Source: Adineta steineri (taxonomy: Eukaryota > Rotifera > Eurotatoria > Adinetida > Adinetidae). From it: DNA of 64,000 nucleotides. Both the position numbers and the translations under genes were made by a program. The DNA lies in the NCBI GenBank assembly GCA_905250115.1, contig CAJNOI010000262.1:1-64000 (forward strand), read 5' to 3'. The notes under the pieces are model-generated. The model saw only the letters and a program-made list of their open reading frames with translations. It was not told the origin of the DNA and did no database searches. This document shows, piece after piece, positions 50,564-60,331 of this stretch (positions are counted from its first letter, which is position 1; each line of letters starts with the position of its first letter).

Positions 50564-52403
50564 ATCTATTATAATATAAAATATATATTAGTATAATAAA
50601 ATAGATAAACAATGATCTCTATATTTATTCTTATATCAAAAGATAAAAAATTATATATTTTCAACTTTAATTCATTTTTTATAAAGATTTTCAAAAAGAA
50701 AATGATAGACGGTAAGGAGTTGATTTATGTTGAAAATAATTTGATGATATACAATAATAAATTAAGCTTCTAAGTAGTGTGTTTGACACTATGATCTTCT
50801 TCTTACAATTGTAGATAATAATAGTTTTTAGATGATAGATAAATCTTTTTTCTTTTTTTAGTTGAAATACTCAAGAAGTTAATGATTGGATCAGTTAGCA
50901 AGCAGTACAAAATTATTTTTAGCGACCTCCGGAGGGCGCTAGTATTCGAGAGAAGAAAAACTAATCTGAAAACTAGAAGTTTTATCTCATTTCTATTGTA
51001 AATACTATAAGCTTTGATTTAATAATTCAATAAACTTATTTTTTCTCCCATGGGTTAATAACTAATGCATTCAAATGAACTAATAATAACCTGATTGAAC
51101 ATTGATGATATAATTAAATAAAGATAATATATCTCTTATATGTTGATTATTCTAGAATAGAATAAGATATTTTGTACACAGTATACATTCATGCCATGAA
51201 CATAGTGACAGTTTTGAAAAAAACTAATGATTAAAATTGAATGTCAGTGTGTTGTAATATAATAGTAACCAGATGAATAACAATTATGATTGTATCGTGT
51301 GATTCATCAATAGTTTCGTTATTCACACTTTATAGAATCGATGACTACAAAATAATTTTAAATTTATGAGCCATAAGCATAATTTTCGATCGATGGAGAT
51401 CATAGCCGTTGATTAATTTGACATTCGTTACCTTTTTTATATTACCAGCTGAATTTAGAAATAATGCTTTGTTAAATTTTCATTTATGTATTTCTTTTTG
51501 TTTTATTTGGCTTGTTCAATGGTGACACATATTTACAATGTAGATTATGTCAAGTTTCTGAGTAGTAATCTATAATTTCTTTTAATCATAATAACAGAAT
51601 GAAATATCTTGTTATTCTTAACAAATATTCACTACTAGCTTATTTATTTTTTTCTATAAATTCCAATCCTAAAAGCTACATTTCATATATAGATATCAAT
51701 TGGTGTGTAACAACAGTTTTATTCCTATTTCGAATCTTATATAGTTGTTTTCATTACATATTTAATGTTATTTGACTTCGATTTTCATATTATTTATTTT
51801 CTTATTTGTTGTTATATGTTTCTCACCGTATCGATATACTTGTTTTTGTCAAATTTTATAGTACTCAAAGTTTTCCTATCATCAATAGTTTGATGATCTA
51901 AACATAAAGTTTAAATATGAGTTAATAAATTGAATTTTAATTTTTGCATGTTTCTGATTAACGATCTATATTAAACTTGAAATCGTTCAATCTATGCTAC
52001 AATGATTAAATAATAAATTTGTTCGATATTTATTGAAATAATATCATTATTGAGCGACTATGAAATTAGTAATGATGTTTTCTTATCCTCATAGGTGTAA
52101 GTCTGTATGTGATAAACAAAAAATATTCACCCGCATCCATTCTCAAGATGATGTCTTATGTTTAGTTTTGTCTCGCGGAGTAAAAACGAATTTTCTTAAA
52201 AATCATATTGATGTATCTATGAAACTTACTTTCAAAAGAAACAATTAATACAAATTAAAGCATAAAAAACTAATACTTTTTAAACTTTTATTACAAACGA
52301 ATGATCTCAAGAAAAATAGATACAATAAAAAAGCTCTTAAAAATGAACAGTTAAAACATTTGTTCTACATTGAATTAAATAACAAAATAGGGAACACAAT
52401 GTT
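50564..52403. other. Intergenic, PEX1 upstream region
   Basis: AT-rich, 1.8 kb. One near-perfect 22-bp palindrome (50920-50941, TAGCGACCTCCGGAGGGCGC then TA) stands alone in it. A 62-residue plus-strand frame near 52060-52248 has no recognisable domain and I do not call it a gene. Confidence 0.5.
50920..50941. repeat. 22-bp GC-rich palindrome
   Basis: TAGCG...CGCTA with a CCTCCGGAGG core; 20 of 22 positions are self-complementary. The ends look like two abutting hAT-type termini, but the flanks (attatttt / gtattcga) do not form a duplication. Confidence 0.5.
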
Positions 52404-53534
52404 CTAAGCTAATTTAAACACTTCAATCTCAGATGTACTGAAGTTCTTAGCTCCTGTGAATGTATTTTTACCTTTACCCGTTGTGTCATTATATGAAGTA
52501 GGAAAAATAGTATAGCTAGAATAGTTGCTGTTACTGTTATCACATACACGCATATCGGCGCCGCTGCCGAATCTAGGTCCAGAGTCACTATCATCAGAAA
52601 TAGCAATTTCTACATGATCATACTTGATAGTATATTTTGTAGATGGAATATTGTGAGGATTTGTTAATGTGAATAAAAATGCTGTTTCATCATTCTGATA
52701 CTTTTGAGATGAAGTCCATGCAATGCTTGTATAACCTCCAAATATATAGTTATTGTTTGATTGAATAATACTTATTGTTGGCCCTTTATTGTCACAACGT
52801 GAATGGAATGCACTGGCACCAAATCCATCACGTGTTGCTTTGTATATTAGTTCCCATTTTTGATTACTCTTACCATAAAATTCATTAAGTTTCACTTTAT
52901 GCTCTGATTGAAGTAATGTTCCATTCGGAAAAGTATTCTCAATAGCCAAGCGCTCTTCTTCTTCTTTTTCTTTTTGTTGACGTTTTCGATCAGGTTCTTT
53001 TAATATATAAATCAGATTGTCTATACAAAAGTATTCTGCTTCTATTATAAGACGTTGACGAAGTGATTCATTAATCATTATATCATTGGGTACGCTCTCC
53101 GTTCTTAAATATTCTAGAATATGTTCAAATAACTTTCCATTACGATCAATGAAGATACTATTATCATTTGGATCCCGTTCAAGTTCCCATTGTTTTGAGA
53201 AAAGTGCAGTAAAGAAAGTACTTTTCTCATGTGTTAATGTATCAACACTTGTAGTATGTTTTACACCACCAACATCAAGTATAACTTTGCCTTTAATTGA
53301 TGTTGTTGATAATTTAAGTTTGATACTTTTCCATTCTCTTTCTTCAACAGATACATTAGCCAGTTTATTCTCTAAATCACCACTTATTTGTATCGCTTGG
53401 TCACACAATTTCTCAGTAGTTCGAATATAATCACTGTCCTCATTCAGTTTTGAAATAATATCTTCATGAACTTTTTCAAAACGAGTGCTTAATTGTTTTG
53501 TGTTGTCTCGAAGTGTATCTAAGTTTGATTCCAT
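52404..53534 (-). CDS. BTB (T1/KCTD-type) plus TLDc protein, intronless
   Basis: Single exon, 376 aa. Residues 1-75 are a coiled coil. Residues about 80-170 are a T1/BTB domain of KCTD type (KVILDVGGVKHTTSVDTLTH, then STFFTALFS and LFEHILEYLRTE). A charged stretch (KRQQKEKEEEERL) precedes a TLDc domain (about 205-376): NEFYGKSNQKWELIYKATRD, HSRCDNKGPTISII, IFGGYTSIAW, then DETAFLFTLTNP and the closing EIEVFKL. BTB domains oligomerise and may recruit Cullin-3; TLDc proteins are linked to oxidative-stress protection and V-ATPase binding. The pairing is common in ciliates and, to my knowledge, in bdelloids, but not in vertebrates. Lack of introns contrasts with the neighbours and suggests retrocopy or transfer. 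A palindromic heat-shock-like site lies 220 bp upstream. Confidence 0.92.
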   Translation of the reverse strand: MESNLDTLRDNTKQLSTRFEKVHEDIISKLNEDSDYIRTTEKLCDQAIQISGDLENKLANVSVEEREWKSIKLKLSTTSIKGKVILDVGGVKHTTSVDTLTHEKSTFFTALFSKQWELERDPNDNSIFIDRNGKLFEHILEYLRTESVPNDIMINESLRQRLIIEAEYFCIDNLIYILKEPDRKRQQKEKEEEERLAIENTFPNGTLLQSEHKVKLNEFYGKSNQKWELIYKATRDGFGASAFHSRCDNKGPTISIIQSNNNYIFGGYTSIAWTSSQKYQNDETAFLFTLTNPHNIPSTKYTIKYDHVEIAISDDSDSGPRFGSGADMRVCDNSNSNYSSYTIFPTSYNDTTGKGKNTFTGAKNFSTSEIEVFKLA

Positions 53535-55111
53535 TTGAAAGATTTTCTTTTATGAAAATATCGTCTTTGTTGATTGTATTTGTTGTTACTTGTTTTTATG
53601 CCAGTGAAAGTTAACGGTGACGTTGCTTGTATTGTTAACTGTTTTGTTTTCGTTTCTGACACCAAATAGCACAATACTCAAAACCTTACAAATAAAAAAG
53701 TAGGTAACGATATATAAACGGTAAATATTTGTCTTCACCTTTTCTTCTGCTACTTCACATTCTAGAATGTGACATAAGACAAGACTAGATAAGGACTTTA
53801 TTCATATATGTTTGTTCTCTTTCTTTTCAGTATATATAATGTTACATTCTTTCTGATAAGTATTTTTTCCAAGTCTTATTGAATACAATATAGAATTAAT
53901 TAAACTGCTTTAACAAATGATCAAACGAAAGTTTTATTTACTACTCATTTCATTTTTGTTTTCTCTTTTTTATGTACATTATTAAACTTTAAAACAAGGA
54001 CAGAATTGTGTCATACTCTCAAGTAATTAAAACGTCAGACACCAGCTTCTACACTGGTAAGGTCATATATCTTACATCCCTTTTAATATTTTTTTGTCTT
54101 TCTTCGTCATGGTTCACTAATATGCGACGCTATTGTTCTTTTTATACTCTCTTTATTCGTTATTCATATACTCATTTTACTCATCTTCTTCATCATCGTA
54201 GTATATTATTTTTTGGACTTATTTGTATTCGAAATAAAACTCATCATCTGATCTATATTCTGGATAGTATTCACATAGTATGATATTCAATATAGGGTAG
54301 GCTGTTTGCAGTGAGTTCTCTTCTAGTTTTGACAGACTTTTCCGTCCATCATCATCGGTTCTAGTCTATGTGATCTAGTCTGCTTGATTGATACCCACGA
54401 TAGTTTAGAACCTAGTACAATTAAACTATCTCGACTCTGCGCGTTGATTGGCACTGGCACTATTACGTACCTATCTGATATGCGGAGACAGAAATGAGAT
54501 ATCTATCTATATATTAAGAAACTTAGACACGCACGAACACCCTAATATTTTGTTCTCTTTTTGTTCGCTTATGACATATATATCGTAGAAAGTTACCTGT
54601 TGTATTTGTTTGTTTCTTGTATGTCAGAATGTAATCAATTGATTTTGTAAATAAACTATTTATTAGAAGGCAAACTGATAATGACAGATTCAAAGTATAA
54701 CACTAAAAGTACCTTTAGATTTAACAGAAAAAAGATCAAATGGTAAATTGCGACTTATCAAGAAAGTCGTCAAAATAATCGAAAAAAATTGTTGACTTAA
54801 AGTACAAACAAGTTGTTGCATGTCTCTAGTATATCTAAGCTCTAACGATATTATAATACCGATTGAATTCTATAGAATCTACATGTATTAAATTGGCCTA
54901 ATAAATAACTGCATGAATTATTTTGTTATTGATAATTATAGATATTAATGTTATTTTTGTCCTTATGTTTGTCACATATTTATTGTATTCGAATTTTTGC
55001 GTCATTAAATAAATTCTAAACACAATACAATCACCTGTCGTAAGCTTGATCAATCTGTATATAGTTGCTTTTATCCAAAATCACATTTATAAGACGCGTG
55101 TAAAAATTTCA
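53535..55111. other. Divergent spacer between BTB-TLDc and ABC transporter genes
   Basis: About 1.6 kb with both promoters. It contains the heat-shock-like palindrome (53755-53772) and a TATATAAA near 53711. From 54008 to 54283 a plus-strand frame is open but low complexity and unsupported. Confidence 0.5.
53755..53772. promoter_or_regulatory. Candidate heat-shock element palindrome
   Basis: An 18-bp perfect palindrome, TCACATTCTAGAATGTGA, that contains the inverted pentamer pair TTCtaGAA of heat-shock elements. It lies 221 bp upstream of the BTB-TLDc start and about 40 bp beyond a TATA-like run. Only two clear pentamers are present (three are usual), so the call is tentative. Confidence 0.4.
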
Positions 55112-58100
55112 ATGAAAATTTTTTCTAAAGAACAAAACAATGAACATCAAAAGTTAATTAATAATAATGATAAGAAGTGTCAATATTATTCATCTCGTCT
55201 TGAATGGGCAGAATCGTCTTGGACTCGATGGTTACATCTATTATGTTGGTGGTGGATTAGTCCTACTCTTTCCGAAGGTTCCAAACGATTATTAACAGAA
55301 AATGATCTTGATAATCTACCAAATACAGATAAATCTTCTGTTTTATTGCATCGATTAGAATCTTATGATTGGACATCAACATCAACATGGAAAATAATAA
55401 TTCAAGAATTTTGGCAAGAATATATATTGGCGGGTTTATATTGTTTCCCTTATTTAATTTCACGTATTGCTCAACCATTATTACTTCGCAGTATTGTTTT
55501 AAGTACAACAAACGAAAATAATTCATTTTTCACAGCTTATATATTTGTTATATTATTATGTTTATTTGGTATTTTACAAGCTTTATTTGATCATCAAATT
55601 TATTTTAATTCAATGCGTGTAGGAATAAGAATTCGTAATGCACTTTCAGCCATTATCTATAAACATGCATTATCAATTAAATCTACAGTATGGCAGTATA
55701 CGAATACAGGTCAAATTATTAATTTAATTGCGAATGATACATCGAAATTTGAAGAAATATGTTCACGGTTACATTTTCTATGGGAAGGACCTGTTGAAGC
55801 TGTGATTATATTTATCTTTCTCTGGTGGATTATACACCCAATACCAGCACTCTTCGCATATCTTGTATATTTTTTAAGTATTATCATATTATTTCTAACT
55901 GGTCGTCATCTTAGTAAATATCGCGATCTAAAAACTTCGTGTAGTGATAAACGTGTTCATATGTTAGACGAATTCATTCATGGATATGAAGTAATCAAAA
56001 TGTATAATTGGGAAAAACTAATGGAAGATCGAATAAATCGAATACGTCAAAATGAATTTGATATTTTAAAACAAGCTTATTATTTACGTGCTCTTAATAC
56101 TATACATTCTTTTATTATAGTACCAATTCTTGCATTGACTACTTTTGGTACTGCTTGGTTTTTAGATCATCGATTAAATCCAATAGATTGTTTTACAGTT
56201 CTTGCATTCTTTGGTCTATTACGAAATCAAATTATGTTTATAATGCCATTGCTTACTGAAAGATTAACAGATGTACAAGTTGCATCGAAAAGAATAGATG
56301 CATTTATGCGATTAACAATAACACAAGATCAATACTCATCATCGTCATCTAATACACAAAAAGGACAAATTACTATGTCAAATGCATTCTTTTCATGGTA
56401 TGATGATCAACCTTGTCTTTCATCACTGAATATATTTATTAAACCAAAAACATTTGTTGGTATTGTTGGATCAGTTGGATGTGGTAAATCATCTTTACTT
56501 GCTGCTATTCTTGGTGAAATGAATCTTATTAATGGTGAAGTAAATACCAATTCGAATTCATTTTCTTATGCAGCTCAAGCATCATGGATCTTTACAGGAA
56601 CAATTCGTACGAATATTCTTCTTAATCGACCATTTGATGAACAACGTTATCGAAATGTTATTTATGCATGTTGTCTTGATCTTGATTTTATTCAATTTGG
56701 TGTTAGTGGCGATTTAACAATGATCGGAGAACGAGGGGTTAATTTAAGTGGTGGACAAAAAGCACGTATTTCATTAGCTCGAGCTATCTATAATGAAGCT
56801 GATGTTTATTTATTTGATGATCCTTTAGCAGCTGTTGATGGTACTGTTGCTAAACAAATTTATGAACGATGTTTTAGTTCAATAGGATTATTGAAAAATA
56901 AAACACGTCTATTAGTAACTCATCAAACACAATTTCTTATAGAGGCAGATCAAATCATTTTTCTTTCGAATGGTCATATTGATGAACAAGGATATTTAGA
57001 GAAGTATACACTTACGAAAGATATAACAGATGAAAAACAAACATCAGTATTAGACAATTTAATAAATGAACCTGATATTCAACCTATTATTACTGAAGAA
57101 ACAGCAATTAGTGGAAAAGTAAAATGGAATTTATGGTTTTATTTACTTACTGCACCACCACTCGGTCTATGTGGATTATTTTTACTTATTATTTTACTTA
57201 TCCTAGGTGAATTATTTTATGATGGAACAAATTATTGGCTTAGTATATGGTTAAAACAATCACATAAAAATCATCAAGATTTTTCAACATTTGCTTATAT
57301 CTATTTTGGTTTAATAATAGGAACAATCGTAATAGATGCTTTACGTACAATATTTTTTTTTATTGTTATTCTATATGGAACAAATCATTTACATAATAAT
57401 ATGTTAAAAGGTTTGTTATATACATCAATACAATTCTTTGAAAGTAATTCAAGTGGACGAATTCTTAGTCGCGCAAGTAAAGATCAAAAAGTAATCGATG
57501 AATTATTACCAACAAATTTACTTTATGCAATTAAATCATCTTTAATGTCAATTGGTGCTACTATAATTATTTGTATTATTAAACCATATATTTTATTAGT
57601 TATTATTGGTTTAATACCATTTGTATTATTATTATGTCGATTTTATTTACAATCAAAAAGTCAATTAAAACGACTTGAAAGTATCACACGAAGTCCTGTT
57701 TATGATCTTCTTTCATCATCACTCAATGGTGTAGTTACTATTCGTGCATTCAAAATTCATTATTATTTCATTGAATTATTTACTAATCGAATTGATAAAA
57801 ATACACGTGCATACATCAATATGCAAGGTGCAGCAAGATGGTTTGCTTTACGACTTAATCTTTTATCATTTATAAATACATTTTCAACTGCAATATTATT
57901 GATAATATTTCGTAATGAAATAGATTCATCATTAATTGCACTTTGTTTAATGTATACGATATCGATACCAAAATCATTTCAATTATCTATTCAACAATTT
58001 TTTGATGCAGATTTATTGATGACAAGTGTTGAACGTATTTATGAATATTCAAAATTACCATCTGAAGAAGAACAGGACAATCAACAACGATTAATAAGAA

Positions 58101-58819
58101 CTTCACCAGATTGGCCAATTTATGGAAAAATACAATTTGTAAATTATTCATTACATCATCGATCAGGTTTAGAATCAGTTTTAAAAAATCTCAATATAGA
58201 AATAAAATCAACTGAAAAAATTGGTATTATTGGTCGAACTGGTGCTGGAAAATCATCACTTTTCAAAGGTATTTTTCGTTTTATATCTCAATCAAATATT
58301 CATGGTCATATTCTTATTGATGATGTTGACGTAAGTCGAATTAAACTTGAACATCTTCGATCTCATCTTAGTATTATTCCACAAGAACCTATATTATTTA
58401 GTGGTACACTTAGATATAATCTTGATCCATTCAATATTTATTCTGATGAACAATGTTGGATGGCACTTGATGATGTTCAACTTAAACAGTTTATTACTAA
58501 TCATTCAATTGGTCTTCAAATGTTCATTAACGACTCAGGTAGTAATTTAAGTACTGGTCAATGTCAATTGATATGTATTGCACGAGCAATATTACAAAAA
58601 AATAAAATTTTACTAATTGATGAAGCAACATCAAGTGTTGATAAAAAAACAGATGATATCATTCAAAAAGTAATTACAAATAAATTTCATGATCGAACTG
58701 TTTTAACTATTGCTCATCGTTTGAATACAGTAGCGAAATGTGATCGAATTCTTGTGTTAGATAAAGGTATTATTGTGAATTTTGATACACCAATGAATAT
58801 TTTAAATCAATATCTATAG
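55112..58819 (+). CDS. ABC transporter subfamily C (MRP4-like), intronless
   Basis: Single exon, 1235 aa from the Met at 55112; an in-frame Met at 55046 adds 22 residues with no family resemblance. Layout is TMD1-NBD1-TMD2-NBD2 without the extra N-terminal TMD0, as in short MRPs (ABCC4-type, about 1325 aa in human). It starts with the family-typical WWISPTLSEGSKRLLTENDL. NBD1 has Walker A GSVGCGKSS, signature LSGGQKARISLARA and Walker B VYLFDDPLAAVD. NBD2 has Walker A GRTGAGKSS, signature LSTGQCQLICIARA (MRPs usually LSVGQ) and Walker B ILLIDEATSSVD. It should export organic anions or conjugates across the plasma membrane. A 3.7-kb frame with no intron is unusual beside neighbours that average an intron every 100-250 bp. 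Confidence 0.95.
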   Translation: MKIFSKEQNNEHQKLINNNDKKCQYYSSRLEWAESSWTRWLHLLCWWWISPTLSEGSKRLLTENDLDNLPNTDKSSVLLHRLESYDWTSTSTWKIIIQEFWQEYILAGLYCFPYLISRIAQPLLLRSIVLSTTNENNSFFTAYIFVILLCLFGILQALFDHQIYFNSMRVGIRIRNALSAIIYKHALSIKSTVWQYTNTGQIINLIANDTSKFEEICSRLHFLWEGPVEAVIIFIFLWWIIHPIPALFAYLVYFLSIIILFLTGRHLSKYRDLKTSCSDKRVHMLDEFIHGYEVIKMYNWEKLMEDRINRIRQNEFDILKQAYYLRALNTIHSFIIVPILALTTFGTAWFLDHRLNPIDCFTVLAFFGLLRNQIMFIMPLLTERLTDVQVASKRIDAFMRLTITQDQYSSSSSNTQKGQITMSNAFFSWYDDQPCLSSLNIFIKPKTFVGIVGSVGCGKSSLLAAILGEMNLINGEVNTNSNSFSYAAQASWIFTGTIRTNILLNRPFDEQRYRNVIYACCLDLDFIQFGVSGDLTMIGERGVNLSGGQKARISLARAIYNEADVYLFDDPLAAVDGTVAKQIYERCFSSIGLLKNKTRLLVTHQTQFLIEADQIIFLSNGHIDEQGYLEKYTLTKDITDEKQTSVLDNLINEPDIQPIITEETAISGKVKWNLWFYLLTAPPLGLCGLFLLIILLILGELFYDGTNYWLSIWLKQSHKNHQDFSTFAYIYFGLIIGTIVIDALRTIFFFIVILYGTNHLHNNMLKGLLYTSIQFFESNSSGRILSRASKDQKVIDELLPTNLLYAIKSSLMSIGATIIICIIKPYILLVIIGLIPFVLLLCRFYLQSKSQLKRLESITRSPVYDLLSSSLNGVVTIRAFKIHYYFIELFTNRIDKNTRAYINMQGAARWFALRLNLLSFINTFSTAILLIIFRNEIDSSLIALCLMYTISIPKSFQLSIQQFFDADLLMTSVERIYEYSKLPSEEEQDNQQRLIRTSPDWPIYGKIQFVNYSLHHRSGLESVLKNLNIEIKSTEKIGIIGRTGAGKSSLFKGIFRFISQSNIHGHILIDDVDVSRIKLEHLRSHLSIIPQEPILFSGTLRYNLDPFNIYSDEQCWMALDDVQLKQFITNHSIGLQMFINDSGSNLSTGQCQLICIARAILQKNKILLIDEATSSVDKKTDDIIQKVITNKFHDRTVLTIAHRLNTVAKCDRILVLDKGIIVNFDTPMNILNQYL

Positions 58820-59974
58820 TCATATATAATAAATTTTTTTTTATACTTATTTGTTTACTACTTTATACTTACAATAAAATATTTCGATAATTTGAAGTGT
58901 TTAATTTATCATAATAAAGATAAAATTAAGTTTTATACTTATTCTAGGATAGATTTCTCAAATACGATATATTTATTTTGATTTGTTCTATTCGATCAAT
59001 ATTCAAATGAATCTCTCAATAATAATAATAATGATTCATAAAAAACAAAATAATATTCATATCTGATTACACATTCTATTTGAACTAACAATAGAATCAT
59101 ATTAGACCTCTTTTTATTCTTCTTCGTATTATTTATTTTTGTATTAAATGAACATTTTTTAAAATCTTTTCAAGAATCAGTTTATCATGTATATATATCT
59201 ATATATTGGGAAGTTCCCTTGAATTAGATAAGACACAGTTCGCATCTCTCTTGATACTATTCTATAGTCTTCGTCGTCGTCGTCGCCATGAGAAATCCAT
59301 CACTTCTATCATCTACATCATCGTGCGAACACATTTGTTTCTTCTCTCTTCTTCTTCTTCTTTATGACTTTGCTGCTTGCCCGAGAAGCAATTTGCTATG
59401 AAGGCAATAGGCAATGGTAGAATCGATAGACGTCAAATGTATGCATCCGTCTGCTTGCATACAACCATCCAGTGCACAGCATCTAATTCATCAATTGGGT
59501 TGTGTGTGTATGTATGTACGTAGAAGGAAAAAGAGAAGGCAATGCGATCGCTTGCATTCACATATACACACTACTTGAAACAACGACATATAAGCATTCG
59601 TCCGTCGACGGGAATAAGCAAACGAGGAAAGGAAGAGGAAAGAAGCTATACAATGGTTGCCCTATGCTTTGTGTATATGAAGAGAAATTGCTCTCGTTCA
59701 TATAGAAAAAGAAAACGAGAGAGAGCAAGAGAAAATAAGAGAGGGAAAGAGCAAGCAACGTAGAACTGCTTGCTTCACTCGCTATACAACGCAAGACATA
59801 CACACATCTTCTTTTTTTACATCGAAACTAGCGCCTCTCGCTTCATAGTTTTATTTCGACCTCTGTCGCCCTCTTTTTACTTTCACCCGCCAAAGCGAAG
59901 TAAGCATACATTGTTCTATTGAGAAAAATATTTTTCTATCTATTTTATTTTTCAAATAGATTAATTAATCAATC
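58820..59974. other. Promoter and 5' UTR region of HMG gene
   Basis: From about 59220 the base composition becomes less AT-rich, with GTCGTCGTCG, GAGAGA and CTTCTTCTTC tracts. A likely 5' UTR intron runs from the donor GAAG|GTAAGC-like site near 59900 to the acceptor CAAATAG at 59959, 15 bp before the HMG start. Short frames in this stretch are not supported as genes. Confidence 0.5.
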
Positions 59975-60331
59975 ATGCCACGCGCACCAAAACAAAAAGA
60001 TCCTAATGCACCAAAACGTCCATTATCAGCATTTTTTATTTTTTCACAAGATGAAAGACCAAAAATAAAAGTAACAAATGCTAGTTTATCTGTTGCTGAT
60101 GTTGCTAAAGTCATTGGAGAAAGATGGCGTGCAGCCCCTGATGATTTAAAACGTAAATATGAAAAAGCAGCTAAAGAAGCGAAAGAACGTTATGAAATTG
60201 AACTACAAGCATACAAACAAACAGGTAATGTATTATAAATACATCTATCTATATCCATATTAATATTTCAATCGAAAAATTCCTGTCATTTTATTGTAGC
60301 TGAATATACTCAATCAAAAGTACGGGCTTAA
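59975..60331 (+). CDS. Single HMG-box protein, HMGB/NHP6-like
   Basis: Two exons in frame, 93 aa: 59975-60224 and 60300-60331. A short basic N-terminus (MPRAPKQKDPNAPKRPLSAF) leads into one HMG box: FFIFSQDERPKIK, VADVAKVIGERWR, LKRKYEKAAKEAKERYEIEL. The Phe/Ile DNA-wedge residues and core Trp are present. There is no second box and no acidic tail, so it resembles yeast NHP6 or insect HMG-D more than vertebrate HMGB1. It should bend DNA non-specifically and act on chromatin. The second exon adds only AEYTQSKVRA. Confidence 0.93.

Noticed and set aside
52060..52248. Plus-strand 62-residue frame downstream of BTB-TLDc
   Set aside because: Short, no domain, no partner exons with good sites; expected by chance in this length.
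54008..54283. Plus-strand 91-residue frame between the BTB-TLDc and ABC genes
   Set aside because: Aromatic/Ser-rich low complexity in a promoter spacer, with no homology signal.
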